Of a stretch of DNA of 64,000 nucleotides, positions 9,599 through 19,335 are shown piece after piece. The number at the start of each line of letters is the position of its first letter. The stretch's first letter is position 1. Position numbers and translations under genes: made by a program. A model generated the notes under the pieces. That model was not told the origin of the DNA, searched no databases, and saw only the letters and a list, made by a program, of their open reading frames with translations. Location of the stretch: contig NHNW01000006.1 of NCBI GenBank assembly GCA_002786025.1, forward strand, positions 124,001-188,000, written 5' to 3'. Source of the DNA: Zasmidium citrigriseum. Its lineage: Eukaryota; Ascomycota; Dothideomycetes; Mycosphaerellales; Mycosphaerellaceae.

Positions 9599-11137
9599 AT
9601 GCCGGTCGACTACAGCAAGTGGGACGCGCTCGAGCTGAGCGACGACAGCGACATCGAAGTCCACCCAAATGTCGACAAACGCTCCTTCATCCGAGCCAAG
9701 CAGAACCAAATACATCAGGAGCGAATCAACAGGAAGCACCGGATCACGACTTTACAATACGAGCGTGTGGTGAATGATGGATTGTTATCGCGTATCGATG
9801 CTTTACTGAAAGCCTTGGAGAATCACAAGGCCGAGATTGAGGGCAAGAAAGATGCGGACAGCATTGACGAAGTGGTCTTCGACTGTCTGTCAGATGTTGC
9901 TGGGGATACGAGTCTCGGGGAAGATCAGCCACCTGGCGCTCCACCAGGTGTGCACTCGAAGGAGGAGCAGCCGAGCTACAGCAAGATGATGGGGGCTTTG
10001 GTGGACCAGGTCAAAGAGCAGGTTGACAAGACGCAAGCGGAGGGACCGGCACGGTACACCGCATACACCAGGGAGGTCAGCGGCCACAACGGCAAGGTGA
10101 AGCAGCTGCAGAAAGATCTCAACGTCGAGCTGTCGAAGTTGGAGAAGGAGGAAGCCAGCAAGATTACGAGCGAGTCGATACACACTGGCTTCGATACCTC
10201 CCATATCAGCAAGGCAAAGGCAGCCGCATCAGAGGCAACTGCCACGAAGAAGGGCAAGACGGCACAGCCTGAGTTGTTGAATGCCTCATCAGTCGAGCAA
10301 ATCGGAGGCCCCAACCCAGGCAATGGCTCTGAGGCAGACATCGAAGACGATGCCTTGAATCCCGCTCCAGGAGAAGACGAGGAAGACATGGAAGCATCTG
10401 CGACTGGAAAAGCTTTCGGGAGAATCAAGTTTGGCGATTACAGAGCTAGCTTGCAGTTTATCGGGCAGCATCCAGAGATTTTGTCTGAGCGAGAGACTGA
10501 CGGTCTGCTTGCCGAGGCATTTAACGCCCAAATGAAAGCGAAGAGCAAGAGTGAGTCTGACTACGCCCGGCAATGTGTACATCAAGCTCTTCTCTTGCAG
10601 TATTGCCGACAGCTCGGGAAGGACGGAGTTGGCCTCTTCTTCCAGCGAGTGCAGACTCCGAATCACCAGGCTCGCAAACTTTTCCTCGATGACGTGAACT
10701 CTACCTACGATCGGATACGATCGAGAACAGCAGAGCTGGCAAAAGAAGCGCAGGATGAGGCCGGTGACAAGGAACAGATTCAGCTTCATGCTGTGGACCC
10801 CAACACGACCATCAACATTGTCACTCCTCCGCCTATGGACAAGTGCCAGTCAGATGACGAGAAAGCGAGTCGAGAGATTTTCGACACATTTCCACCTGGT
10901 TTGCAGCGAGCTCTGGAGAGTGGCAGCTTAGACAAAGTCAACGAGGTTCTGGGCAAGATGAGCGTGGACGAGGCTGAGCTGATCGTCGAGCAACTTGGAA
11001 ATGGCGGCATGCTGAGTCTGGAGGAAGGCGTCATTGATGGCACGACTGACGAGGGCAAGAGACAGATTGAGGAAATCGAGCGGACACACCAGATGCCGGC
11101 CAAGGACAAGGTTGTGGAGGTCGAGGAAATGGATTGA
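9599..11137 (+). CDS. cdc37: Hsp90 co-chaperone Cdc37
   Basis: A single exon of 512 residues. The N-terminus is diagnostic (MPVDYSKWDALELSDDSDIE, then HPNVDKRSF). Ser14 lies in the acidic casein-kinase-2 context conserved in Cdc37, and a basic kinase-binding stretch follows. The middle has a charged region, then the Hsp90-binding domain starting near FGRIKFGDYRASLQFI (about residue 273), and a C-terminal helical domain ending in acidic residues. Cdc37 delivers client protein kinases to Hsp90 in the cytosol. Length agrees with fungal orthologues. No intron is needed. Confidence 0.97.
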   Translation: MPVDYSKWDALELSDDSDIEVHPNVDKRSFIRAKQNQIHQERINRKHRITTLQYERVVNDGLLSRIDALLKALENHKAEIEGKKDADSIDEVVFDCLSDVAGDTSLGEDQPPGAPPGVHSKEEQPSYSKMMGALVDQVKEQVDKTQAEGPARYTAYTREVSGHNGKVKQLQKDLNVELSKLEKEEASKITSESIHTGFDTSHISKAKAAASEATATKKGKTAQPELLNASSVEQIGGPNPGNGSEADIEDDALNPAPGEDEEDMEASATGKAFGRIKFGDYRASLQFIGQHPEILSERETDGLLAEAFNAQMKAKSKSESDYARQCVHQALLLQYCRQLGKDGVGLFFQRVQTPNHQARKLFLDDVNSTYDRIRSRTAELAKEAQDEAGDKEQIQLHAVDPNTTINIVTPPPMDKCQSDDEKASREIFDTFPPGLQRALESGSLDKVNEVLGKMSVDEAELIVEQLGNGGMLSLEEGVIDGTTDEGKRQIEEIERTHQMPAKDKVVEVEEMD

Positions 11138-12030
11138 AGCGGTGCGTAAACCAAAAGTTCGAATACCAACATGGCGGTATCACATATGTCACTGAGCGTA
11201 GCAGCATTGCTTAGCATTCATGAGCACAGACACATTCCATCAGCTATCGCATTCATCATTCCAGTTTTCTCAACGTATATGAAGAACTAGAAAGCAAGCT
11301 TCTCTTCCACCAGCTATACATTCGAGGACCAGCAGCCGTCCATGCCGAATACGTTGCGTTCCGTTACATTCCAGACTCAGCCTCAACCCAAGCAATAAGA
11401 CGGCTTGGCAGATAAGTCGCCTAGCGCGAACCTTAGCAAGTGAATGATTGCGTGCGGCTGAAAGCACAGCCGTACGTTATACGACTCGGCATGCCGAACA
11501 TCTTCCCGGCCGAATCTTTCAGCTTCTCTGCTGTGCGACGTTGCCGGCCCTGCGCGTTCCTGCTACCGATCTCACCTTGCTAATCGCTCAGCCCATGTTA
11601 CGATTGTGGACGGGTGCACAGCCAGGAACGGAGGAGCGGAGTACCGAGATGTGCGATATTGTCTCTCAATCATCAACCATCAGTTTTCAGACCTACAGCA
11701 TTCTGTTTCTCTTCGTTGGTGGGCTAGGGCACCATGATTTTCATCTTCTCGTGCTCATAGTTGGGGATTCCTCATCCAGACGGGACAAACTTGGCTCCGC
11801 TATCGACCGCACGCAGACCCGGGTGCCCACACAGAGGGCGTGTCGATGCGGCCTCTTCATGCACAGCCTTCCAGCCATGACCGACCCTACCATGGCGTCT
11901 TACCATCCTCGACTGCGTCCGCTGTTCTCGCCAGATCGCACTGTTTCCCACTGTCACCTCATCAGCACCGAGTCGCAACGCTTGCAACACACTGAAAGGC
12001 ACCAAAAGGTCATCGAATCGAATCGCAGCC
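11138..12030. other. intergenic region, no gene seen
   Basis: About 0.9 kb between CDC37 and the next plus-strand gene. Open frames here overlap on both strands and lack coding character; one plus-strand frame running into 12.2 kb is a shadow of the following gene. Confidence 0.45.
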
Positions 12031-12648
12031 ATGTATCTACCAAATCCTCTATTGCTGCTCCTTGCACTCTGCTGTCTATCGGTGCCCCTGGCCACCGCGG
12101 CTCCCACAACGTTACCACCCACTTCGAGCCTCCGCGCAGCTCAACACATCTCGGATCCATCAGAATCGGCCAGACAGACAATCACAGAAGTTCAGTATAC
12201 GAATGCAGGCCCGTCGAGGCAGGCGAGACTTGAGCCAGATCCGCGAAGTTCTACGGCAACCGACCTCGCGTCCCAAAACGACTCGCAAGGCTCAAACTAC
12301 ATGGATCCGCTTGAGCATCAATCATATTCTCGCACAAGGTATCGCAATTCACGACATCCAAGAGCCACCGACGATGACGAGAGGTATACGGTCGATCAAG
12401 ATGCAGAGGAGAACGACAAGCCCGAAGAAGACGACGACGACGGCAAGTCCGGGCTCTCTACTGAAGTCATCATTGCCATCGTTTCTTGCGTTGCTGCTAT
12501 CATCGGAATACCCCTGACTGCGGCGACTGTATGGCTCGCGTACGAAACACGGAAAAGTGGGAAAGAGGAGGCAAAGCGCAAGGCTGCTTTGGCAGGGAGG
12601 ACTCTTTGGCAGAGATTACGAGGGTGGCAGCCGCCTGCAACGAGATGA
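12031..12648 (+). CDS. small single-pass membrane protein, signal peptide
   Basis: I do not recognise a family. The 205-residue frame starts with a strong signal peptide (LLLLLALCCLSVPLATA, cleavage around residue 23). An extracellular part rich in Ser, Thr, Pro and Asp follows, then an acidic linker (EEDDDDGKSG). One membrane segment at about residues 147-170 (VIIAIVSCVAAIIGIP) precedes a basic cytosolic tail of some 35 residues (RKSGKEEAKRKAA). Topology is therefore type I with a short positively charged tail. It stands alone between CDC37 and a minus-strand membrane protein. Expression unknown; the signal peptide and correctly oriented transmembrane segment argue that it is a real gene. 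Confidence 0.7.
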   Translation: MYLPNPLLLLLALCCLSVPLATAAPTTLPPTSSLRAAQHISDPSESARQTITEVQYTNAGPSRQARLEPDPRSSTATDLASQNDSQGSNYMDPLEHQSYSRTRYRNSRHPRATDDDERYTVDQDAEENDKPEEDDDDGKSGLSTEVIIAIVSCVAAIIGIPLTAATVWLAYETRKSGKEEAKRKAALAGRTLWQRLRGWQPPATR

Positions 12649-13430
12649 GGTCGATTGTGGAGGCGGTCTATTCCGAGGGTTTCTGCAGCAGGTATATGCT
12701 GCGTGGCGAAGCATGGTTGGCGTGGGATCTTGAGCTCTGAAATTTGCGCATATCAGGGGGATAGAGGAAGAACGGGATACACGACCTGATAGATATGTAC
12801 ACTATTGCGTTCAGAATATTGAGCTTGATAGCATCCGCCTGTAGTCTTCCCCAGTCTCGAGACTTTCCCCACTCCTTCCCTTCTCGTCCAGCACATGTGA
12901 ACCGCCGGTCCCACTTCGGCAAAGCTTAGTCACAAACAGATCACCTATATATTAAACATTTCGCAACCAGCCAATCACCAATCGGGCGACTGCGGTGTTG
13001 GTGGACTGGTTATCGAGCGCCTTTGGGATAGAGATAGTAAACCGGGTGATGATCGGTCTTCCATAAGGTTTGGGAGGTAATTCGATCCATGGTCACTCAT
13101 ACTTGCAAAACGGTTTGTTCTCTTCCTCACCGACCGATCCAAATGTGCCAATGGTGAGATCCGTCAGAAGGGGTCAGCAATGCCTGGGGACAAGTCAATA
13201 AAAGTCCGCCAGAGGTGACCCGGTGCCTGAGGATAGCGATGCAAATCACCTTGTGCCCGGTGGGGTTTTCTTTTTTGCCCTTTTTCTCCCTTAGCATATT
13301 TTACTGTCCATGTTGTTTAATCTTTTTCTCCATCGATTGATGCTGTCGTGTCGCCGGCAGAGCACCACTTCGAATCCCAGCCATTGTTTTGCGTCGCGAT
13401 CGAGTCTGCCGCGCTCATGTATCGACCCCT
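12649..13430. other. intergenic region, no gene seen
   Basis: About 0.8 kb separating the 3' ends of two convergent membrane-protein genes. No feature recognised. Confidence 0.45.
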
Positions 13431-14383
13431 TCACGACACCACTCGACTATCAGCCATCGCGACTTCTCTGTCGGTTGGCGCCTCCGCGATCACATTGCTG
13501 AATGGAGACTCCACCGGCCCTGGCTGTCGTTGTGGTTGGTGAGCATGGTAATTGTATCCCTTTCCCACTCCGTCGCTGTAAGGTGTTTGCGATCCATTCG
13601 CGGAAGAGAAATTCGGATCGTACTTCGGTTCATCATAGCGATTCGAGGTTTCGTTTTGCCCAAGCCCGGCCATCCGACTCTTTGCTTTGCGAAGCTGGCT
13701 ATACGAGACCGCGCAGCCGATAAGTGCAGCGACCAACAACACACCCAAAGACACACCCACGCCGGCGCCTACCGCCGTCACGCTGGCCCCACTCTTGCTT
13801 TCTGCCGTCACGGTCACCATGACCGTGGACGATGCATCAGCCGTCGTATTGCTCGCCAGGATGGCGCCCGAAGTGCGATCGACAATGACGCTTCCCACTG
13901 GCAACGAGAATGGTTCGAGGGTCCCCTTGTCATCAGAGGGCCAGGTGCAGGAGCTGCCATTGTAGCTTCCTACGCAGCAGAATAGGCCGTTGCCGCCGGG
14001 ATTCGGGGAGACATTCGCAGGGAAGAAAGAAACCGTTGTATTTGGTTGGACTACATTTCCATCATCAGCTTATGATATCTCATCCTCTTGTAAGGTGATA
14101 ACTTACCTGAGGTGCATTCTGAAGGACATCCAGGATTGCTGAATGTCGAGTCTGTGCAGGCGCCGCGTACGATGCGATTGGCGAATCCGGCTTGCTGGAG
14201 GCAGTATCCGTTACTGAGACAAGCATCTGAGTCTCTACAGCAGGCGCTCTGGGCCGCTCCAGCATTGCATTCAGTGAAGTTGTCTGCTGGCGAGTGGTCC
14301 GGCCAGAAGCAAGCACGCGATTCTCCAAAAGTGAGGCCGGCGAGCCAAAGGCTGGCGATAAGTACGGTCGCTGTGTCGATCAT
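13431..14383 (-). CDS. single-pass membrane glycoprotein, Cys-rich ectodomain
   Basis: Two exons, complement(13431..14050, 14107..14383), 298 residues. The signal peptide is MIDTATVLIASLWLAGLTFG. The ectodomain has a Cys-rich first half (ACFWPD, QSACCRDSDACLSNGYC, NPGCPSECTS) and an N-glycosylation-rich second half (NTT, NVS, NGS, NTT). One membrane segment at about residues 185-210 (AVGAGVGVSLGVLLVAALIGCAV) is followed by a cytosolic tail of about 80 residues rich in Ser, Tyr and Pro. This layout is common for fungal cell-surface proteins whose function is unknown. The 56-nt intron joins CTS to VQPNTT in frame. An in-frame ATG 66 nt upstream would bury the signal peptide, so 14383 is preferred. 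Confidence 0.85.
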
Positions 14384-15514
14384 GGTAGATGGTAGATGAG
14401 AGAAACAGCCTGGGACTCTAGGAACAACAGAAGGACCTCTGAAGCTCATCGAAAACCCTGGCCTGCCTCAAAAGTAGGGAACACAATGAGGCTGAGGCTG
14501 TGCGACGCCATGCAGCTCACCGGTCATCGCGGTTGCACATGCTCCAGTGGCTTGGCGTGTACCTTCACTATTCTGCTCAAACTGGCATGCTCTCCGCATA
14601 TTTCTAAGCTTGCAGAGTACGGTCAAGGATTCAGGACTGTACGCAAGCCCTAAGCAGTACAGTGGGGGCCAAGTCGACGGGACGAAAGGCTGAGACAGAT
14701 TGATCTTGAGCATCTCACCCAATGAGCATCGCGATACACTTTTGGCTGCAGCTTCGTCAATTTTTGCTTGGTTCGTCGAAATGCTGCAGATGGACAGAAT
14801 GGTGGAGGCTGGAGCGGCACAATTTTGGAAGATGGTTTCACGCTAGCGAGGAAGGTTCCACCCGCCCAAGTGAACGTCACCTCGTCTTCCCACGCCTTCA
14901 ATCCATCCAGACTTCACCTACAACCACCCAAAGTATCTCGAATTCGATGGAAAACGTTTATCAAATATGAGTTTGTGTTTCTACGACACTGAGATGCATT
15001 AGACCCTCTGAAGATACCCACGTACTTCACATGCAGCCGATTGCTCCTGAAAGTCATAGACTTGTCTGTCCTTGATTCGTTTAGGCATTCATGAGCTATT
15101 TGTGGTAGGTCCAAGATCTCCTGAAATCATCTAAGCAAGACGAATCCTCGAACCACGTGCGACTTGGAGATCGTCTAGTCCTAAGGGCCATATGAAGTTC
15201 AGTCTTTAGTCTCTCTTCGAGTATCCAGCAACACAGCACCTCGAACGCGACTCAGGCTACTCCAGCTACTCCGACACTCAGAGATACATTCTCGACATCA
15301 AGATACCAGGTGTGAAGGCGTGCTTCAACCGACCAGCTTTCCTCGCTGACATTCCTTCCGAAGACCTTCAACACTCAGCACTCCACCACTCGAACTCTCG
15401 ACATCAGAACTCGCTCACAGCAGCACAAGGTCTGATAGATATCGTCAAGTTCCCCTAGTACTTCCACATAGCTGACAACATCGCTCTCAGAAAAGCGCCC
15501 TCAAGACCACCACC
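14384..15514. other. intergenic region, no gene seen
   Basis: About 1.1 kb between divergent genes. It should contain both promoters. The last 150 bp before 15515 are CA- and CT-rich, as in leaders of filamentous fungi. No specific site recognised. Confidence 0.4.
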
Positions 15515-15736
15515 ATGTGCAAGCAAGTCTACTTCAAGTACACCTGCGGCTGCAAGGGCAAGGGCGAGTTCCTCCAGTGCGACACAATGTACGACAAAGG
15601 CTGCATTCGCTGCAACGACAAGGACATCGAGAAGCAGGAGAAGCTATTGCGTAGCTACTGCTCGCAGCATCTTCCTGAGGTCGACAAATGCCACGACTAC
15701 TTCATGAATCGCGGCCCGAATACTTCTCAGGGTTGA
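15515..15736 (+). CDS. 73-residue Cys-rich hypothetical protein
   Basis: I cannot name this protein. It is short and basic, without a signal peptide, and has eight cysteines at residues 2, 11, 13, 22, 30, 33, 49 and 59. The pairs CGC and CIRC suggest zinc binding rather than disulphides. The start (MCKQVYFKYTCGC) looks like the N-termini of small fungal proteins of unknown role. Coding support comes from the Cys pattern and the CA-rich leader before the ATG. A cytosolic or nuclear location is inferred from the missing signal peptide. Confidence 0.65.
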   Translation: MCKQVYFKYTCGCKGKGEFLQCDTMYDKGCIRCNDKDIEKQEKLLRSYCSQHLPEVDKCHDYFMNRGPNTSQG

Positions 15737-16548
15737 GGAAGGCTGGAGTGTTGAAAATGGGACGTGCAGCACGGGCAGAGCTTGGGAGATTGATGATGGT
15801 ATTTGGCGTTGTCCGGCGCCCCGGGATTGGACTGTTCTCGACAAGAGTGCACTTTTCAGGGGGTTGAGATCACTGGCAACGTGTAATGGCTTTCTGTATT
15901 TCCATAGAGAGCATATGAGTTGCCTCATGGTACGAATTGACGCATCTGCATACGCATCATATGTTTCTCCACATGATGGAAGGTCTCGCATTGTATGTAT
16001 CCATGGGGACCAATCTCAGCATCACAGGCAGTCATAAGGGAATTGATATTCACCACGCTGAAGCTGTGTATGATGAGCCATGTGTCAACGTGGATTCAAT
16101 GTATACTTCAAGACATATCTTCCACCACGACACTTGTTCTTCTCCAAACCAAGCCAACTACCAATCAATCCGCCAAAGAACTCGATACAACACTTCAGCT
16201 ACTACCATACACAAAGAACTCAACAGAGAAGTCCGCATCTCGAGCAGTCTCGCATTATGATCTTGAGAACCAATTCTGATATCATGTTAAGGCTTCCTCC
16301 AACCATTTCTCTCAGTCCAGAAAGCCACTGCACGCCACCAAACGGATCCGAAATCCACAATGTCAGAAGATCCAAGAGTACTACGGCCAGTGTCAACTGC
16401 TAACGCAGCTACCGCAGATTCAATTGCAATCTCTCCATCATGTGCCAGCAGGAATGGTATCAATACACGTGCGTTGTATTGACCTGGGAAGCGGGGATGA
16501 GTCTTTGATGTTCGATGTCTGAAGCTCTTGTCAATACTTACAGGAGCA
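15737..16548. other. intergenic region, no gene seen
   Basis: About 0.8 kb between the 3' ends of the small Cys-rich gene and the F-box gene. Several overlapping short frames at 15.9-16.4 kb have no coding character. Confidence 0.45.
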
Positions 16549-17667
16549 TCATGTTTCTTGCATTCGGCTCAGCTTCTCCTCAAGACCATGAACCATCTCT
16601 TTGGCTCCTTGGCATTGCGCTATGTGCTCAAAGAATCCACTCTCGGATCTTGCAACCTCGGCAAAGCGATACAGTGCCATTCGTACGTCATTTCCTTGGG
16701 CAGCAAAACGGACAGCATCCTCGTATGTCTTGTTGGGGTCCCACTCCCGCTCCATCTTCTCGCATCCAAGACACCATAGCCCAATCTCCACAACACCGGG
16801 AGCCTTGAGAGACGAAAATGGGATGGAAGCCATGCCGCAGAATTTGTCGTTGGGAATGTTTACTGTCGTTCTCCGCATTTCCAGATTGCCTGATCCAGGG
16901 GGATCCAGAGGTGCTTTTTGTAGCCACTTGAATGTGTAGTAGTCTTGGTCGGTAATGGTCTTCGCGATGCGCATGTCCTGCAAGCTCTGAGTAAGGCTGG
17001 CCAGATCCTCTTTCTCCTCGATAGCTAGCTTCTTGGCGCATTTGACATTGACGAGGCGCACTCGGCGCTTGCGAGAAACGCCGAAGTAGACCATGTAATT
17101 GCCGGGAAGGTTTTTCATTGTGGGCAGCTTCTTAATCGAAGTATTCGAGAGGTTGAAGCATTTCTTGGCTTGCGGGACGGGCATAATCCAAAGGCTTTGG
17201 TTGCTCCAGAGACATTCGTAGCAGCACCGCTCGCATGTTGGGAGGAGTAGGAAAGCTCCAAACTCCGAACAGTAGGCACACTGGCTTGATGTCAAAGCCG
17301 TATGAAGTGTATGCGCCGAGTGATATCGTATGAGCTGCGTAGACCCAAGCGCCGTCATAGTGCTGGGTGCATGTCGCATGAGGTCGCGGAATTCGGGCAG
17401 AGACTCGACAACCGCAAGACCTCGCAAACACGTGCGAGTGATGCTGGACAGCGTCTTGAGGTCTAGCATGGAGAAAATGAGATGCAGCAGCTCGAGCGGT
17501 AGCATGTCGAGTCGTCCCAGACAGGCGCTGGGATTCGGGCTTCGCTTGATGGTCAAGGGTGTCGCAGGGTTCTTGATTTTGATCATGCCGGTCATGATGT
17601 GGCGGGGTTGGTGAGCGAGCAGCGAGAGGAGCTCATCGCGGATGGACGCCGACGCCTCGTTCGCCAT
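16549..17667 (-). CDS. F-box protein with Cys cluster
   Basis: A single exon, 372 residues. An F-box-like motif is at about residues 52-95 (LDMLPLELLHLIFSMLDLKTL, then TRTCLRG). F-box proteins bind Skp1 and recruit targets to an SCF ubiquitin ligase. Behind it is a cysteine cluster (SSQCAYCSEFG, then PTCERCCYECLW) that could hold zinc; this combination is seen in many fungal F-box proteins. The C-terminal half contains two further CXXC-like sites (CLGCEKM) and an amphipathic end. Target unknown. The start ATG at 17667 is the first in frame. Confidence 0.75.
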   Translation of the reverse strand: MANEASASIRDELLSLLAHQPRHIMTGMIKIKNPATPLTIKRSPNPSACLGRLDMLPLELLHLIFSMLDLKTLSSITRTCLRGLAVVESLPEFRDLMRHAPSTMTALGSTQLIRYHSAHTLHTALTSSQCAYCSEFGAFLLLPTCERCCYECLWSNQSLWIMPVPQAKKCFNLSNTSIKKLPTMKNLPGNYMVYFGVSRKRRVRLVNVKCAKKLAIEEKEDLASLTQSLQDMRIAKTITDQDYYTFKWLQKAPLDPPGSGNLEMRRTTVNIPNDKFCGMASIPFSSLKAPGVVEIGLWCLGCEKMEREWDPNKTYEDAVRFAAQGNDVRMALYRFAEVARSESGFFEHIAQCQGAKEMVHGLEEKLSRMQET

Positions 17668-18012
17668 GGTTGGTGATGGAATCGAGGGTGGTTTAGCACG
17701 GGAAGGGAGCGATCGCAGCTTGGTGAGGAGCAGATGGAAATGGGGAGAAGCGCGGCTGTCACATGAAGTCGGACGTGCGACGCTAGTCGGCGATCGGCGG
17801 CACTAGCGCGCGCGGGCACGGTGAACACAGAACTCCTTGATAAAACATGTTCCATCCATTACTGTCGTCCATGGAAACTATCTGTTAAGTAGTCGTGCTT
17901 TCTCCACCAACGCCTCGCTAAACTCAAAAACAAAAGAGGGCTTCCGCGTCATTCCATCAGCCCATGATGGAGGAGCACGCAGTCGTCCTCATCCTCCTCA
18001 AGCAGCACGGCT
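17668..18012. other. short intergenic region
   Basis: About 345 bp between the F-box gene start and the end of the TFIIE-beta gene, both on the minus strand. It presumably holds the F-box promoter and the TFA2 3' end. Nothing else seen. Confidence 0.4.
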
Positions 18013-18855
18013 CTACCGGCTCTTGTACTCTTTCAGGATGCCGGTCATATGTATGTTGGTCGTCTTGCCGCCTCTCCGGTTGGGCCTCTTGCGCTCCTTC
18101 TTCTTCCCATTGCCCTTGACGACCTCCTTGACCTGACTCGTGGGTGTTACGCCTGCCTTCTCCAACTCAACTCGGATGTCGTAGTCGTTACTGGGCACTT
18201 TGATCTTGTTCCAGAGATCCTTGAAATCCTGGTCGATCTGGATGTGAAGCAACGGCGAGTCTGGATACACCAGTTTGGGCGTGTTCTCCCTCTTGTGACG
18301 CGTGACCAGCACGAACCCTTGCTTCTCGAGGTCATTGATCCCGTCAATGCACTCCGGCCAGCCATCTTTGAGCTCTTTGACTGGAATGCCGTCTGCCGTG
18401 GTGCGCTTCGCCAGATAGTCTTTCAAGTCCTCAGCGTTGGTGACTGGGTGTAGCGACTTGTACTTGAACATGTCTGGCGTCTTGGACGTTGCAGGAATCC
18501 ATTCGACGTACTTGTCGCCTTTGAGAGCCTCTTTGATACGCGGTATCGTTGCGTCTTTGGAGTCGTTGGGAACAGAGAGCGAGTTTATGATATCGTCGAA
18601 AGCGAATGGGTGCCCAACTTTCTCCCGCAGTTTCTTCCGCGCAAATTCCATCATTTTGACCAGACTGTCGCTATTACCATCGGATACGGAAAAGGCCTCG
18701 GCATGGCTGCGCTTGGAGGAGTCCATGGATGCGCTGGGCTGGGGCGTGGAGGTGCGGGCCGGAGTGCTTGACGCAGGTCGCATGTAGGCTGCGTTGCGGG
18801 CGGCGGCATCGGCCGTCTCCTTCTTGAAGGCGGCGAGCTTTGCGTTGAGCGACAT
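18013..18855 (-). CDS. tfa2: TFIIE beta subunit (Tfa2)
   Basis: A single exon, 280 residues. After a low-complexity N-terminus (MSLNAKLAAFKKE, then Ser/Thr/Pro), two winged-helix domains follow: about residues 70-145 (SLVKMMEFARKKLREKVGHP to MFKYKSLH) and about 150-215 (DLKDYLAKRTTADGI to LLHIQ). A very basic tail follows (GNGKKKERKRPNRRGGK) and the end is ILKEYKSR. TFIIE beta pairs with Tfa1, binds promoter DNA near the transcription start and recruits TFIIH in the RNA polymerase II pre-initiation complex. The start at 18855 is chosen over an in-frame ATG 174 nt upstream because family members begin near the MSLNAKLAAFK segment. Divergent from MLP1. Confidence 0.93.
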   Translation of the reverse strand: MSLNAKLAAFKKETADAAARNAAYMRPASSTPARTSTPQPSASMDSSKRSHAEAFSVSDGNSDSLVKMMEFARKKLREKVGHPFAFDDIINSLSVPNDSKDATIPRIKEALKGDKYVEWIPATSKTPDMFKYKSLHPVTNAEDLKDYLAKRTTADGIPVKELKDGWPECIDGINDLEKQGFVLVTRHKRENTPKLVYPDSPLLHIQIDQDFKDLWNKIKVPSNDYDIRVELEKAGVTPTSQVKEVVKGNGKKKERKRPNRRGGKTTNIHMTGILKEYKSR

Positions 18856-19335
18856 GGTGGTGGTGGTGTCGGCGGCGAGTGACTGGTTGCGTGGGAGTGA
18901 TGTGACTGAAGGCGGTGGTGGTCGGAGTTGAGGCCCAGAGGGATCAGCGAAGAGTTCCAGGCCAAGCGGTGCGGTGCTGACTATTCGGCGGGTCGAAGTG
19001 GTCTCGTGATGGCGATTCGTGCTTTCCACATGTGATGCGACTGTTGCGCCTGCCGTGAAGAACAGTGCAAGTGCGAGTGAGGAAGGAGCGGGTGGGACAA
19101 AGAGCGAACGTGAAACGGAGGCAGCTGCGGCCCGCGCTCGCGCTTGCCGAGAACGTCGTCAGAGGCCCGTGCGCGCGCTTGAGCTGCTCTTCCCAAAGCG
19201 TCGCTTTCAACCTGCACCGAACAAAACACGAACAACGCGACCATCCCGTCCACGCCGCTCTTTCTGTCTACCGCCCGACGAGAGCACGCGCAATTCTTTG
19301 CAATGGTCTGACCTCACCAACACACCGACATCACC
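18856..19335. promoter_or_regulatory. divergent promoter TFA2 / MLP1 with minimal uORF
   Basis: A 480-bp region shared by two divergent nuclear genes. A two-codon upstream ORF (ATG GTC TGA) lies at 19303-19311, 33 nt before the MLP1 start codon. No other site recognised. Confidence 0.45.

Noticed and set aside
13355..13385. TTCGAATCCC, which resembles a tRNA T-loop
   Set aside because: No cloverleaf can be folded around it and it lies beside the 3' end of a protein gene.
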